Below, piece after piece: positions 25,068 through 35,033 of a stretch of DNA of 64,000 bases. The notes under the pieces are model-generated. The model ran no database searches. It was not told the DNA's origin and saw nothing but the letters and a program-made list of their open reading frames with translations. Within the stretch, counting starts at the first letter, position 1. The number at the start of each line of letters is the position of its first letter. Position numbers and translations under genes: made by a program. Origin of the DNA: Peribacillus sp. FSL H8-0477 (GTDB lineage Bacteria > Bacillota > Bacilli > Bacillales > DSM-1321); NCBI RefSeq assembly GCF_038002765.1, contig NZ_JBBODE010000002.1, positions 1,426,001 to 1,490,000 of the forward strand, given 5' to 3'.

Positions 25068-26426
25068 ATGAGAAAAGAAGAAAGATTGGCTCAAGAAATT
25101 CTTGAAAAGGTCGGGGGAAAATCAAACATAAGCCAAGTGGCCAACTGTATGACGAGACTGCGTCTAAAATTAAAAAATGATAGTCTTGTAAATGCAGGTG
25201 AATTAAAAGCAATTGATGGTGTAATGGGGGTTATTGAAGATGAAACACTCCAAATCGTAATCGGCCCTGGTTTGGTTACGAAAGTAGCATCAGAAATGAG
25301 TAAACTAACTGGTTTAAGTGTAGGCGAAGTAGAAGATGACGAAGATTTAGCAGGTAAGATGAAGCAGGATATTAAAACGAAAAATAATACGCCTGTAAAA
25401 AATTTACTGCGGAAGATAGGGAATATCTTCATACCGCTTATCCCTGCATTAATTGCTTCAGGACTAATTAATGGAGCTGCTAACTTTTTCAAAAATGCTT
25501 ACCCTGATTACCAGGCTACCTGGCTATCGCTGCTATTGTTCATGGGCGGAGGTATATTTGCTTACCTAGGAGTCTTAGTAGGTTGGAACACCGCGAAAGA
25601 GTTTGGTGGAACACCTGCGCTTGGTGCGGTAGCAGGGATCTTTGTTTTCAACCCGGCCCTTGCGACTGTTGAACTCTTTGGTGAGGCACTAGTACCTGGA
25701 CGAGGCGGGCTGTTTGCGGTCATTTTTGCGGCTTGGTTGATGGCTGTGACTGAACGTACAGTTCGTAAGTTTATGCCAAATGCAATTGATATCATTCTTA
25801 CACCCCTTATAAGCGTATTATTTGTTGGGTTTACAACGTTATTAATTATTCAGCCGGCAGGAGGGTATTTAACAGCGGGAATTACGAGTGGTATTAATCT
25901 TATTCTTGATACCGGTGGATTCTTAGCTGGTGCTGTTTTAGCTGGAACCTTCTTACCTCTGGTCATGGTAGGCCTGCATCATGGATTAACACCTATCCAT
26001 CTAGAGTTAATTGAGAGCAGCACCGTCACTGTGCTGTTACCAATTCTTGCAATGGCAGGTGCAGGACAAGTTGGTGCTTCTATGGCTGTATATGTAAAGA
26101 CGAAAAACAAAAAACTAAAAAATATCATCAAGGGTGCGTTGCCAGTAGGATTTCTAGGAATTGGCGAACCTCTGCTATATGGTGTTACCCTGCCGCTCGG
26201 CAGACCATTTCTTACCGCATGTTTGGGTGCAGCGATGGGAGGGGCAGTTCAGGCCTTCTTCAAAACAGGAGCCTATAGTATTGGTGTTTCCGGGCTTTCA
26301 CTAATCCCATTAATAAACGGAAAATATCTCTATTACTTCATAGGGCTGCTCGTCGCTTATTTCTTTGGTTTTCTCTTTACCTATCTTTTTGGTTTCAAGG
26401 AAGAAATGGCTAATTCAATAAAATGA
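25068..26426 (+). CDS. murP: PTS system N-acetylmuramic acid-specific EIIBC component MurP
   Basis: MurP imports and phosphorylates MurNAc (or MurNAc-containing sugar) through the phosphotransferase system. The 452-residue protein has an N-terminal EIIB domain with the phosphorylated Cys27 in ANCMTRLRL, a linker, and an EIIC membrane domain of about ten hydrophobic segments with the conserved GIGEPLLYGVTLPL motif. There is no EIIA domain, so phosphate must come from a separate EIIA of the glucose type, as known for MurP. It begins 41 nt after murQ and is followed by a terminator hairpin before mupG. Confidence 0.9.
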   Translation: MRKEERLAQEILEKVGGKSNISQVANCMTRLRLKLKNDSLVNAGELKAIDGVMGVIEDETLQIVIGPGLVTKVASEMSKLTGLSVGEVEDDEDLAGKMKQDIKTKNNTPVKNLLRKIGNIFIPLIPALIASGLINGAANFFKNAYPDYQATWLSLLLFMGGGIFAYLGVLVGWNTAKEFGGTPALGAVAGIFVFNPALATVELFGEALVPGRGGLFAVIFAAWLMAVTERTVRKFMPNAIDIILTPLISVLFVGFTTLLIIQPAGGYLTAGITSGINLILDTGGFLAGAVLAGTFLPLVMVGLHHGLTPIHLELIESSTVTVLLPILAMAGAGQVGASMAVYVKTKNKKLKNIIKGALPVGFLGIGEPLLYGVTLPLGRPFLTACLGAAMGGAVQAFFKTGAYSIGVSGLSLIPLINGKYLYYFIGLLVAYFFGFLFTYLFGFKEEMANSIK

Positions 26427-26430
26427 TGAA

Positions 26431-26457
26431 GGGGAAGGGGTAACCCTTCCTTTTTCT
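26431..26457 (+). terminator. Intrinsic terminator between murP and mupG
   Basis: A stem of up to 10 bp (26431-26440 with 26445-26454, two G-U pairs at the base) with a GTAA tetraloop and T run lies only 31 nt before mupG. No promoter fits between, so mupG probably depends on partial readthrough. Confidence 0.75.
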
Positions 26458-26487
26458 TCTTATAGAAATATAGAAAGGGTGAAAAAC

Positions 26488-27558
26488 ATGCTAGGCGTAT
26501 CCATTTATCTTGGAAAACAAAGTGAAGAAGAACAGGCAGATTATCTGCAGAAGATGTCAGACGCAGGTTTCAAGTCCATATTTACTTCCCTGCATATTCC
26601 AGAAGACAATCCTGAACTATTGGTCAGCACGCTCAAGAAGCTTGCTAAACAAACAACTAGGCTAAATATGGAATTAATTTGTGACATTTCTAACACCTCG
26701 ATTAAGAATTTGGGCCTTAGTATAGAAACACTGCCTGTCTTAAATGAATGGGGCGTCACAGGCTTACGGCTTGATTATGGGTTTGAACCGGAAATCATTT
26801 CTCAGTTGTCAAGGCAAATGAAAATTGCTCTTAATGCTAGTACGATTGATGATAACCTATATAAACAGCTTCAAGTGACGGGACTTGATTTTAACCGCGT
26901 GGAGGCATGGCACAATTACTATCCGCGCCCTGAAACGGGTCTGGATAAGGAGTGGTTTATACAAAGAAATACTTGGCTGAAAGAACGGGGGTTCCTTGTT
27001 ACAGCCTTTATTCCTGGAGATGATCGATTAAGAGGACCTCTCTTTAAAGGACTGCCTACCCTTGAAAATCATCGGAATATGGCTCCGTTTTTAGCATACA
27101 TGGATCTTAAATCTTGCTTAGTAGATAAAGTTTTACTAGGGGATCCTTCCATTAAACCTGAAACGTTATCACAGTTTATTACCTATCAAAATGGAGAAAT
27201 TCCGCTTCGATGCACGATTACAACAAAATGCAAAGCAAGTATCGAATTGGTAAATCTCAAGCATCGAAATCGAATGGATCCGGCACGCGATGGTATTCGT
27301 TCAGAAACAACAAGAAGTTATGCACAGCAAGACGGAAAAAAACTGACTTCGGAAAATACAATTAATCGAGAAATTGGGAGTATTACGATTGATAATGAGC
27401 TTTATGGTCGGTATCGCGGCGAGCTGCAGATTGTCAAACGGCCGCTTGAGGCGGATGAAAAGGTAAATGTAATTGGAAATATTATTCGAGAAGATTTACC
27501 GATTATTTCATATATCGGTTCAGGAGAACGGTTTAAATTAATAATAACTGAAAATTAG
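26488..27558 (+). CDS. mupG: DUF871 family protein, probable 6-phospho-N-acetylmuramidase MupG
   Basis: MupG of Staphylococcus aureus cleaves MurNAc-6-P-GlcNAc imported by MurP. This 356-residue protein has the DUF871 layout: a TIM-barrel-like N-terminal domain beginning MLGVSIYLGK with GLRLDYGFEPE and RVEAWHNYYPRPETGLD, and a C-terminal beta domain (PARDGIRSETTR, DNELYGRYRGELQIV). An in-frame GTG at 26479 lies within AAAGGGTGA, so ATG 26488 is the start. Position behind murQ and murP supports the function. B. subtilis itself uses extracellular NagZ/NamZ instead, so this is the staphylococcal type of pathway. Confidence 0.85.
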   Translation: MLGVSIYLGKQSEEEQADYLQKMSDAGFKSIFTSLHIPEDNPELLVSTLKKLAKQTTRLNMELICDISNTSIKNLGLSIETLPVLNEWGVTGLRLDYGFEPEIISQLSRQMKIALNASTIDDNLYKQLQVTGLDFNRVEAWHNYYPRPETGLDKEWFIQRNTWLKERGFLVTAFIPGDDRLRGPLFKGLPTLENHRNMAPFLAYMDLKSCLVDKVLLGDPSIKPETLSQFITYQNGEIPLRCTITTKCKASIELVNLKHRNRMDPARDGIRSETTRSYAQQDGKKLTSENTINREIGSITIDNELYGRYRGELQIVKRPLEADEKVNVIGNIIREDLPIISYIGSGERFKLIITEN

Positions 27559-27696
27559 TACAAGAGAGAGTTTTAATCATAAGCCAGAAATAATGTGAAG
27601 TTTTATAGATTTTAAGGGTAATAGTGGACATTCTAATTCACATGCCCTACAATAATATCGAGTCTAAAATACAGACGAACGTTTTTTACTTAAAAA
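27559..27696. other. Intergenic region before the sucC promoter
   Basis: No gene seen. A 9-bp AT-rich hairpin (27679-27687 with 27692-27700, loop ACTT) overlaps the -35 region of the sucC promoter and could be a regulator site or the end of the mur transcript. Confidence 0.4.
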
Positions 27697-27725
27697 ATGT
27701 CAGTTTGGTAGATTTGTTGTAAAAT
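27697..27725 (+). promoter_or_regulatory. Probable promoter of sucCD
   Basis: ATGTCA at 27697-27702, 17-nt spacer, TAAAAT at 27720-27725, about 60 nt before sucC. Confidence 0.5.
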
Positions 27726-27784
27726 GGAATACAAAGATCTGATTATTTTTAAATTTTCGGAAAGTCAACAAAGGGGGATGGGCA

Positions 27785-28945
27785 ATGAATATCCATGAGT
27801 ATCAAGGGAAAGAGATCCTCAGACAATATGGGGTATCGGTTCCAAATGGCCGAGTAGCATTCACTGTGGAAGAAGCTGTGGAAGCTGCTAAGGAGCTAGG
27901 AACGGATGTTGTTGTGGTTAAGGCTCAAATTCACGCTGGAGGCCGTGGTAAAGCGGGCGGCGTTAAGGTTGCCAAAAATCTAGATGAAGCGCGTACATAT
28001 GCAGAAGAAATTCTAGGTAAAACACTGATTACTCATCAAACGGGACCTGAAGGCAAAGAAGTGAAGCGCTTACTCATTGAAGAAGGCTGCGACATTAAAA
28101 AAGAATATTATGTCGGTCTTGTACTTGACCGCGAAACTTCACGGGTTGTGTTAATGGCCTCTGAAGAAGGCGGAACGGAAATCGAAGAAGTTGCTGAAAA
28201 CACGCCTGAAAAGATTTTCAAAGAAGTCATCGATCCAGTTGTTGGATTAACAGGTTTCCAAGCTCGTAGACTTGCATTTAATATTAATATTCCAAAAGAG
28301 TTAGTCAATAAAACAGTTAAATTCATGACAAGTCTATATACAGCGTTTGTCGAAAAAGACTGCTCAATTGCAGAAATTAATCCGCTTGTAGTCACAGGTG
28401 ACGGTAATGTAATGGCTCTTGATGCAAAGTTGAACTTTGATGATAACGCTTTATATCGCCATAAAGATATTATGGACTACCGTGATTTAGATGAAGAGGA
28501 TCCAAAAGAAATTGAAGCATCGAAATATGACCTAAGCTATATTTCGTTAACGGGAAATATTGGGTGCATGGTAAATGGTGCCGGCTTAGCTATGTCAACG
28601 ATGGATATCATCAAACATTACAGCGGCGATCCTGCAAACTTCCTTGATGTCGGCGGCGGGGCAACGGCTGAAAAAGTAACGGAAGCATTTAAAATTATTC
28701 TTTCCGATAAAAACGTTAAAGGTATCTTCGTCAATATCTTCGGCGGAATTATGAAATGTGACGTTATTGCAGAAGGTGTTGTGGAAGCTGCAAAACAACT
28801 AGGTCTAGAAGTACCAGTTGTTGTTCGTCTTGAAGGTACAAATGTTGATCTTGGGAAACAAATTCTAAGAGATTCAGGATTAAATTTAACCGCTGCTGAA
28901 TCTATGGCAGACGGCGCACAAAAAATCGTAGCACTTGTAGGATAA
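27785..28945 (+). CDS. sucC: Succinyl-CoA synthetase, beta subunit
   Basis: SucC forms the nucleotide-binding subunit of the citric acid cycle enzyme that converts succinyl-CoA to succinate with ATP or GTP formation. The 386-residue ATP-grasp protein starts [17 protein letters not shown], has [16 protein letters not shown] in the ATP-grasp domain and the C-terminal ligase domain with [18 protein letters not shown] and [20 protein letters not shown] site precedes ATG 27785. sucD follows after 18 nt. Confidence 0.97.
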   Translation: MNIHEYQGKEILRQYGVSVPNGRVAFTVEEAVEAAKELGTDVVVVKAQIHAGGRGKAGGVKVAKNLDEARTYAEEILGKTLITHQTGPEGKEVKRLLIEEGCDIKKEYYVGLVLDRETSRVVLMASEEGGTEIEEVAENTPEKIFKEVIDPVVGLTGFQARRLAFNINIPKELVNKTVKFMTSLYTAFVEKDCSIAEINPLVVTGDGNVMALDAKLNFDDNALYRHKDIMDYRDLDEEDPKEIEASKYDLSYISLTGNIGCMVNGAGLAMSTMDIIKHYSGDPANFLDVGGGATAEKVTEAFKIILSDKNVKGIFVNIFGGIMKCDVIAEGVVEAAKQLGLEVPVVVRLEGTNVDLGKQILRDSGLNLTAAESMADGAQKIVALVG

Positions 28946-28963
28946 TAGCAGGGGGGACCAAAA

Positions 28964-29866
28964 ATGGGCGTTTTTATTAATAAAGATACCAAAGTCATTG
29001 TTCAGGGAATCACTGGTTCAACGGCTTTATTTCATACAAAGCAAATGCTTGAATACGGCACGAAAATCGTTGCTGGAGTAACACCAGGAAAAGGTGGAAC
29101 AGAAGTAGAGGGTGTTCCGGTTTTTAATACAGTTGAACAAGCTGTAAAAGAAACGGGTGCAACCGCTTCAGTTATTTACGTGCCTGCACCATTTGCAGCA
29201 GATGCAATTATGGAAGCAGCGGATGCGGAATTAGACTTAGCTATTTGTATTACAGAACACATTCCTGTTCTTGATATGGTGAAGGTTAAGCGTTATTTAG
29301 AAGGCAAAAAGACTCGTCTAATCGGACCAAACTGTCCAGGTGTCATTACGGCTGATGAATGTAAGATCGGAATTATGCCTGGTTACATCCATACAAAAGG
29401 TCATGTGGGAGTGGTTTCTCGTTCGGGTACACTTACGTATGAAGCAGTTCATCAACTAACGCAAGCCGGACTTGGCCAAACCTCTGCAGTAGGTATTGGC
29501 GGAGATCCAGTAAACGGAACAAACTTTATTGATGTACTAAAGGCTTTCAATGAAGATCCAGAAACCTATGCAGTGATTATGATTGGGGAAATCGGCGGTA
29601 CGGCTGAAGAAGAAGCAGCAGAATGGGTGAAAGCGAATATGACTAAACCCGTTGTCGGCTTTATCGGCGGACGTACAGCTCCTCCAGGAAAAAGAATGGG
29701 ACATGCAGGTGCCATTATTTCAGGAGGAAAAGGAACAGCTGACGAAAAAATCCGCGTCATGAATGAATGTGGAATTCAGGTAGCGGAAACTCCTTCAGTA
29801 ATGGGTGAAACACTAATTGCAGTGTTAAAAGAAAAAGGCTTATACGAACAATGTAAAACACATTAA
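28964..29866 (+). CDS. sucD: Succinyl-CoA synthetase, alpha subunit
   Basis: SucD binds CoA and carries the phosphohistidine intermediate. In this 300-residue protein the CoA-binding Rossmann domain has VQGITGST (13-20) and the ligase domain has GPNCPGVI and the active-site loop with His247 in KRMGHAGAI. An AGGGGGG site precedes the start. A strong terminator follows at 29879. Together with sucC this restores the B. subtilis gene order after the inserted segment. Confidence 0.97.
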   Translation: MGVFINKDTKVIVQGITGSTALFHTKQMLEYGTKIVAGVTPGKGGTEVEGVPVFNTVEQAVKETGATASVIYVPAPFAADAIMEAADAELDLAICITEHIPVLDMVKVKRYLEGKKTRLIGPNCPGVITADECKIGIMPGYIHTKGHVGVVSRSGTLTYEAVHQLTQAGLGQTSAVGIGGDPVNGTNFIDVLKAFNEDPETYAVIMIGEIGGTAEEEAAEWVKANMTKPVVGFIGGRTAPPGKRMGHAGAIISGGKGTADEKIRVMNECGIQVAETPSVMGETLIAVLKEKGLYEQCKTH

Positions 29867-29878
29867 ATCAGCTTCTTG

Positions 29879-29918
29879 AATCGTTCTATACCTTTTATTA
29901 GGTGTGGAACGATTTTTT
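29879..29918 (+). terminator. Intrinsic terminator of sucCD
   Basis: A 14-bp stem with G-U pairs (29879-29892 with 29901-29914), 8-nt loop and six T residues. Confidence 0.85.
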
Positions 29919-29967
29919 CTTCTATATAATAGTTCCTTGGTTGATCCTAAATAGGAGTGTGAGACAA

Positions 29968-30858
29968 TTGAATACGAAAAGTAAACTAATTCATTTGCAT
30001 CAATGCCGAGGTGCCGGCTGGAAAACAATGCGCAGTATTCTTACTAATGATCCCCTGTTATCCACCCTCTATACCAAATCCACGAAAGAGTGGGCAGAAC
30101 TTTTAATGCTTCCCTCTGATAAACTTGATTCCTTTCTTCGCGACCTTCATTCACTCAATCTCCAAAAATTACTTGACCAGTATGATTCAAACGATATTGA
30201 AATACTCAGCTTTTTTGACAAAGACTATCCATACCTCTTAAAACAAATCTATGATCCACCTTGGATTCTTTATATGAAGGGAAACAGAGGCTATTTAAAA
30301 GATATGAATGGGATAGGTGTGGTAGGGGCGAGAAAACCGTCTATAAGCGGTCTACAGGCCCTAAAAAGCTTATTGCCGCCGCTGGTCCAAGCTGGATATC
30401 TAATCATTAGCGGAGTTGCAGAAGGAATTGATTCGGCCGCGCACCAATTGACACTAAAAGAAAAAGGGAAAACGATCGGTGTGTTAGGCGGCGGGCATTT
30501 CCATATTTATCCAAAGGGGAATATTCCGCTTGCTCAAGAAATGATGAAAAACGGCCTGCTTATATCTGAAACACCGCCGCAAAGGAGGGCGGAACCATGG
30601 ATGTTTCCAATGAGAAATCGTATAATCAGCGGTTTGTCACGAGGAGTACTGGTGGTTGAGGCGAGACAAAAGAGCGGAACCTTGATTACCGCACAATGTG
30701 CGCTTGAACAAGGCAGAGAAGTATTTGCCGTGCCTGGAAGTCCAATACATGATTTATCAACTGGGACGAATCGGTTAATTCAAGAAGGTGCTAAACTAGT
30801 GCTGACAGCTAACGATATCATAGATGAACTTCCGATGCTTTCCCCTATAGATTGCTGA
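29968..30858 (+). CDS. dprA: DNA processing protein DprA
   Basis: DprA (Smf) protects incoming single-stranded DNA in transformation and loads RecA on it. The 296-residue protein has an N-terminal helical domain and the Rossmann-like DprA core with GVVGARKPS, SGVAEGIDSAAH, VLGGGHFHIYPKGN, RNRIISGLSRGVLVVEAR, SGTLITAQCALEQGREVFAVPG. The frame extends to 29902, but TTG 29968 after AGGAG gives the usual length of about 297. The C-terminal winged-helix found in some DprA proteins is absent, as in B. subtilis. Confidence 0.92.
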   Translation: MNTKSKLIHLHQCRGAGWKTMRSILTNDPLLSTLYTKSTKEWAELLMLPSDKLDSFLRDLHSLNLQKLLDQYDSNDIEILSFFDKDYPYLLKQIYDPPWILYMKGNRGYLKDMNGIGVVGARKPSISGLQALKSLLPPLVQAGYLIISGVAEGIDSAAHQLTLKEKGKTIGVLGGGHFHIYPKGNIPLAQEMMKNGLLISETPPQRRAEPWMFPMRNRIISGLSRGVLVVEARQKSGTLITAQCALEQGREVFAVPGSPIHDLSTGTNRLIQEGAKLVLTANDIIDELPMLSPIDC

Positions 30859-30909
30859 CTATTTTAGGTGAGAATGAGATGACTCTTCAATCTATGTGTT
30901 TTTTCATAG

Positions 30910-30959
30910 GAATGCCAGTCAACTATTTTCCTCTAGGCAGATGACTAGCATTCTTCTTC
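30910..30959 (+). terminator. Possible terminator of dprA
   Basis: GAATGCCAGTCA (30910-30921) pairs with TGACTAGCATTC (30942-30953) with one mismatch, followed by TTCTTC. The T tract is interrupted, and the stem overlaps the 3' end of the minus-strand small gene candidate. Confidence 0.45.
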
Positions 30960-31048
30960 ATGCGTTCTAACAAATGGTTTGGTGCATTCTTCTGGTGTTT
31001 TTTAGACGCAAGTCGTGATCTCAAGTCGACCGGTGAAGGGACTAGCAA
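30923..31048 (-). CDS. Candidate small basic protein gene, convergent with dprA
   Basis: A 41-codon frame on the minus strand reads MLVPSPVDLRSRLASKKH then QKNAPNHLLERMKKNASHL, ending PRGK. The start is TTG at 31048, with AAGAAGGTG (31055-31063) 6 nt upstream, an ideal spacing. The product is hydrophilic and very basic, rich in Lys, Arg, His and Asn, with no hydrophobic segment, like many small nucleic-acid-binding or spore proteins of Bacillus. I do not recognise the family. The protein-like composition and ribosome binding site are the support; no promoter is clear. Confidence 0.5.
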   Translation of the reverse strand: MLVPSPVDLRSRLASKKHQKNAPNHLLERMKKNASHLPRGK

Positions 31049-31326
31049 GGTTGACACCTTCTTATATGGATTGAAACATAGCCTGCTGTTTTCGAACGGT
31101 CATTCACTTTTTTAAAGGCAATAGAAATTGAAAACCGATGAATAAAAAGAGTAAGTGTGGGGTATGAAGAGAAGTGACCTTTTCAACGATTATTATCCTT
31201 TCTAACACAAAAAGGTTGTAATTATTGTAAAACTGTTATAAATTTTGCAACATAGGCCTTGGAAAACACATAAGCAGAATCAACCGTATTCAGAGGAAAA
31301 TTCAACATAGAAATTCTAAACAAACA

Positions 31327-31355
31327 TTGACAAATCAATTTTTTATAACTAATAA
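31327..31355 (+). promoter_or_regulatory. Promoter of topA
   Basis: Perfect TTGACA at 31327-31332, 17-nt spacer, TAATAA at 31350-31355; predicted start near 31362, 34 nt before the topA ATG. Confidence 0.6.
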
Positions 31356-31395
31356 TAGTGGAGATTTATATTCCCTCTTGAGGAGGAACTTTTTA

Positions 31396-33474
31396 ATGTC
31401 AGAGTTTTTGGTAATAGTAGAGTCACCAGCAAAGGCAAAAACAATTGAAAAATATCTAGGAAAAAAATATAAAGTTAAGGCATCTATGGGACATATACGT
31501 GATCTGCCTAAGAGTCAAATGGGTGTAGACGTCGAACATAATTATGACCCTAAGTATATAACAATCCGGGGTAAAGGCCCCGTTCTAAAAGAATTAAAAA
31601 CAGCTGCTAAAAAAGCTAAAAAAATATATCTCGCGGCTGACCCCGACAGAGAAGGGGAGGCCATTGCTTGGCACCTTGCTCAGAGTCTTAATGTAGATAT
31701 AACATCCGATTGCCGCGTCGTCTTTAACGAAATTACCAAGGATGCGATTAAAGAATCGTTTAAAACACCTAGACCGATTAACATGAACTTGGTTGATGCT
31801 CAGCAGGCTAGACGTGTGCTGGATCGTCTTGTTGGATATAATATTAGTCCACTGCTTTGGAAAAAGGTAAAAAAAGGATTGAGCGCAGGTCGTGTACAAT
31901 CCGTAGCAGTAAGGATGATTATTGATCGCGAAAGAGAGATCCAAGCATTTGTACCGGAAGAATATTGGACCATTAAAGCAGATTTCCTAAAAGGAAAAGA
32001 ACAGTTTGAGGGTTCTTTCTTCAGCTTGGATGGCAAACGAACGGAATTGCATTCTGAAGAGGATGTTAAGAAGATTGTTGCAGCCATTAAAGGGAATGAA
32101 TTTGCAATTTCGAATGTAACGAAAAAAGAAAGAAAACGAAATCCAGCTGCACCGTTTACAACTTCTTCCCTTCAACAGGAAGCTGCTCGGAAATTAAATT
32201 ATCGTGCTAAGAAAACGATGATGCTTGCTCAGCAGCTATACGAAGGAATCGATTTAGGTAAGGGACAAGGTACAGTTGGTTTAATTACGTATATGAGAAC
32301 AGACTCTACTCGAATTTCTGATGTGGCTAAGCTTGAAGCACAATCATTTATCGAAAATATGTTTGGCAAAGAATACTTCCAGACCGAGCTGCGTAAAGAG
32401 AAGAAACAAACAAATGCTCAGGATGCTCATGAAGCGGTAAGGCCGACAAGTATCCTGCGTGAACCTAGCACTGTTAAAGAATTCTTGTCTAGAGATCAGT
32501 ATAGATTGTATAAACTAATTTGGGAGCGTTTTGTATCAAGTCAAATGGCCTCCGCTATTATGGATACAATGAGCATTGACTTGAAAAATGGCGACATCAT
32601 TTTCCGGGCAAATGGATCGAAAATCAAATTCCCTGGTTTCATGAAGGTATACGTTGAAGGTACGGATGATTCAATTGAAGAAAAAGAAAATCTCCTGCCA
32701 GATGTGAAAGAGGGAGATACCTTCTTTTCTAAGGACGTGGATCCAAAACAGCATTTCACTCAGCCGCCTCCACGTTATACTGAAGCAAGACTGGTAAGAA
32801 CGCTTGAAGAATTAGGTATAGGCAGACCGTCTACCTATGCGCCGACTTTAGATACCATTCAAAAGAGGGGATATGTGTCCCTTGATAATAAACGGTTTGT
32901 CCCGACGGAGCTCGGGGAAATAGTTCTTGAATTAGTAAGAGAATTTTTCCCAGAAATCCTTGATGCGGCATTCACAGCAAAAATGGAACAGGAATTTGAT
33001 AATGTTGAAGCAGGGAGCCTTGAATGGATTAAGGTTATTGATGATTTTTACCAAGGTTTTGAAAAGAACCTCATCAAAGCAGAAGCTGAGATGGAAAAGG
33101 TTGAAATTAAAGATGAGCCTGCTGGTGAAGATTGTGAAGAATGTGGACATGAGATGGTCTTTAAAATGGGCCGTTACGGTAAGTTTATGGCCTGCAGTCA
33201 TTTTCCAGAATGTCGGAATACAAAAGCCATCGTGAAGGAAATTGGCGTTAAATGTCCAACCTGCCATGAAGGTAATGTTATTGAAAGAAAAAGCAAGAAG
33301 CGCCGGATTTTTTATGGATGTGATCAATATCCAAGCTGTGAATTCATTTCTTGGGATAAGCCGTTGGCAAGACCTTGTCCAAAGTGCGAATCAACCATGG
33401 TTGAAAAGAAATTGAAAAAAGGTGTTCAAGTTCAATGTGTGGAATGTGATTACAAAGAGGCACCACTTAGTTAA
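31396..33474 (+). CDS. topA: DNA topoisomerase I
   Basis: TopA relaxes negative supercoils by transient single-strand breaks. The 692-residue type IA enzyme has the N-terminal TOPRIM domain ([17 protein letters not shown]; the acidic triad in [16 protein letters not shown]), the catalytic Tyr299 in [12 protein letters not shown], and three C-terminal four-cysteine zinc ribbons (CEECGHEM...CSHFPEC, CPTCHEG...CDQYPSC, CPKCEST...CVECDY). The frame is open from 31327, which falls in the promoter; ATG 31396 follows GAGGAGG and gives the usual length. Confidence 0.97.
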   Translation: MSEFLVIVESPAKAKTIEKYLGKKYKVKASMGHIRDLPKSQMGVDVEHNYDPKYITIRGKGPVLKELKTAAKKAKKIYLAADPDREGEAIAWHLAQSLNVDITSDCRVVFNEITKDAIKESFKTPRPINMNLVDAQQARRVLDRLVGYNISPLLWKKVKKGLSAGRVQSVAVRMIIDREREIQAFVPEEYWTIKADFLKGKEQFEGSFFSLDGKRTELHSEEDVKKIVAAIKGNEFAISNVTKKERKRNPAAPFTTSSLQQEAARKLNYRAKKTMMLAQQLYEGIDLGKGQGTVGLITYMRTDSTRISDVAKLEAQSFIENMFGKEYFQTELRKEKKQTNAQDAHEAVRPTSILREPSTVKEFLSRDQYRLYKLIWERFVSSQMASAIMDTMSIDLKNGDIIFRANGSKIKFPGFMKVYVEGTDDSIEEKENLLPDVKEGDTFFSKDVDPKQHFTQPPPRYTEARLVRTLEELGIGRPSTYAPTLDTIQKRGYVSLDNKRFVPTELGEIVLELVREFFPEILDAAFTAKMEQEFDNVEAGSLEWIKVIDDFYQGFEKNLIKAEAEMEKVEIKDEPAGEDCEECGHEMVFKMGRYGKFMACSHFPECRNTKAIVKEIGVKCPTCHEGNVIERKSKKRRIFYGCDQYPSCEFISWDKPLARPCPKCESTMVEKKLKKGVQVQCVECDYKEAPLS

Positions 33475-33498
33475 AGGCGAGCTTATGCTTGCCTTTTT
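33473..33498 (+). terminator. Intrinsic terminator of topA
   Basis: A 10-bp stem (33473-33482 with 33487-33496, one G-U pair), TTAT loop and T run; it begins within the stop codon. Confidence 0.85.
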
Positions 33499-33666
33499 CC
33501 TTGCCTTTCTTGGCCAAATATAGGATTTTCCTGCGAAACAGTGGACAAATCGTCTATAAAGGATTTATACTCATTATTTGCTGACAACTTAGCAAATAAA
33601 TATTAATAGTAGATTTAATTTGAATAGTCAGAGAATTTAACATATCTTTATAAGGAGGCTAGTAAG

Positions 33667-34974
33667 ATGAATAATACAACTGTAAATGTTATTGGAGCTG
33701 GGTTAGCTGGGAGTGAAGCCGCTTGGCAGCTAGCTAAACGAGGAATTCAAGTAAATCTTTATGAAATGCGTCCAATTAAGCAAACACCTGCCCACCATAC
33801 CGATAAATTTGCGGAACTTGTGTGCAGTAATTCACTTCGTGCGAATTCATTAACCAATGCTGTAGGAGTACTAAAAGAAGAAATGCGTCGTTTAGATTCC
33901 GTTATTATGACGGCAGCAGATGCTTGCGCGGTTCCAGCGGGGGGCGCTTTAGCTGTTGATCGACATGAATTTGCCGCGAAAGTCACCGATATGGTCAAGA
34001 ATCATCCCAATGTGACGGTTATTAATGAAGAAATAACAGAAATTCCAGAAGGAACAACTATTATTTCGACGGGTCCATTGACAAGTCCTGCACTCTCAGA
34101 AAGCCTTAAACAAATCATGGATGAAGAGTATTTATACTTTTATGATGCGGCTGCTCCAATCATTGAAAAAGACAGCATAGACCTCGACAAAGTATATTTG
34201 AAATCACGATACGATAAAGGGGAAGCTGCCTATTTAAATTGCCCGATGACAGAAGAGGAATTCGATCGTTTTTATGAAGCCCTTATTGCAGCTGAAACAG
34301 TACCGCTGAAAGAATTTGAAAAAGAAATCTTCTTTGAAGGTTGTATGCCCATTGAAGTCATGGCAGCCAGAGGCAGAAAAACGATGCTTTTTGGTCCGTT
34401 AAAACCAGTTGGGCTAGAAGATCCTAAAACAGGAAAACGACCATTTGCCGTTATTCAGCTTCGTCAAGATGATGCAGCAGGTACTTTATATAATATTGTC
34501 GGATTCCAGACACATTTAAAGTGGGGGCCGCAAAAAGAAGTACTTCAACTTATTCCAGGACTAGAGAAAGCAGAAATCGTCCGTTACGGCGTTATGCATC
34601 GAAATACGTTCATTAACTCACCTAAAGTCCTTCTGCCGACCTACCAGTTTAAAAACCGTTCAGATTTGTTCTTTGCTGGTCAAATGACTGGTGTAGAAGG
34701 CTATGTAGAGTCAGCAGCATCAGGATTGGTAGCGGGAATTAATGCTGCGAAACTTGCAGCAGGTGAAGATCCGTTAGTGTTCCCTGCTGAAACAGCAATG
34801 GGAAGTATGGCTAGATACATCACGTCAACTAATTCGAAAAGTTTCCAGCCCATGAACGCGAACTTTGGTTTATTCCCAGATTTTGAGACAAAAATCAGAG
34901 GAAAAAAAGAGCGAAATGAACAACATGCTGAGCGTGCATTGGAAACTATTCAGAAATTTATGAAAAATTTGTAA
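33667..34974 (+). CDS. trmFO: Methylenetetrahydrofolate-tRNA-(uracil-5-)-methyltransferase TrmFO
   Basis: TrmFO makes m5U54 in the T loop of tRNA with methylene-THF and FADH2, the route used by most Gram-positive bacteria in place of TrmA. The 435-residue flavoprotein has the dinucleotide motif [14 protein letters not shown] from residue 10, the family signature [22 protein letters not shown] region, the Cys-containing [11 protein letters not shown] and the C-terminal [26 protein letters not shown] precedes ATG 33667. It is followed closely by the xerC-hslVU-codY unit. Confidence 0.96.
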   Translation: MNNTTVNVIGAGLAGSEAAWQLAKRGIQVNLYEMRPIKQTPAHHTDKFAELVCSNSLRANSLTNAVGVLKEEMRRLDSVIMTAADACAVPAGGALAVDRHEFAAKVTDMVKNHPNVTVINEEITEIPEGTTIISTGPLTSPALSESLKQIMDEEYLYFYDAAAPIIEKDSIDLDKVYLKSRYDKGEAAYLNCPMTEEEFDRFYEALIAAETVPLKEFEKEIFFEGCMPIEVMAARGRKTMLFGPLKPVGLEDPKTGKRPFAVIQLRQDDAAGTLYNIVGFQTHLKWGPQKEVLQLIPGLEKAEIVRYGVMHRNTFINSPKVLLPTYQFKNRSDLFFAGQMTGVEGYVESAASGLVAGINAAKLAAGEDPLVFPAETAMGSMARYITSTNSKSFQPMNANFGLFPDFETKIRGKKERNEQHAERALETIQKFMKNL

Positions 34975-34980
34975 GAAAAA

Positions 34981-35009
34981 TTGCTTGAAAAAAAATTCTG
35001 TGTTACTAT
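34981..35009 (+). promoter_or_regulatory. Promoter of xerC-hslV-hslU-codY
   Basis: TTGCTT at 34981-34986, 17-nt spacer and TACTAT at 35004-35009 preceded by TGT (extended -10); predicted start near 35016 gives a short leader of about 18 nt. Confidence 0.65.
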
Positions 35010-35033
35010 TTAGAAGCTTTGCGGGGTGTTTTA

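Larger units (their letters stand above)
30859..31326. other. Intergenic region between dprA and topA
   Basis: Long for this chromosome segment. It contains a hairpin downstream of dprA (30910-30953), a short minus-strand gene candidate (30923-31048) and an extended -10 element TGTTATAAA at 31234-31242 with TTGTAA 15 nt upstream, which could be a distal topA promoter. Nothing else is recognised. Confidence 0.5.
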
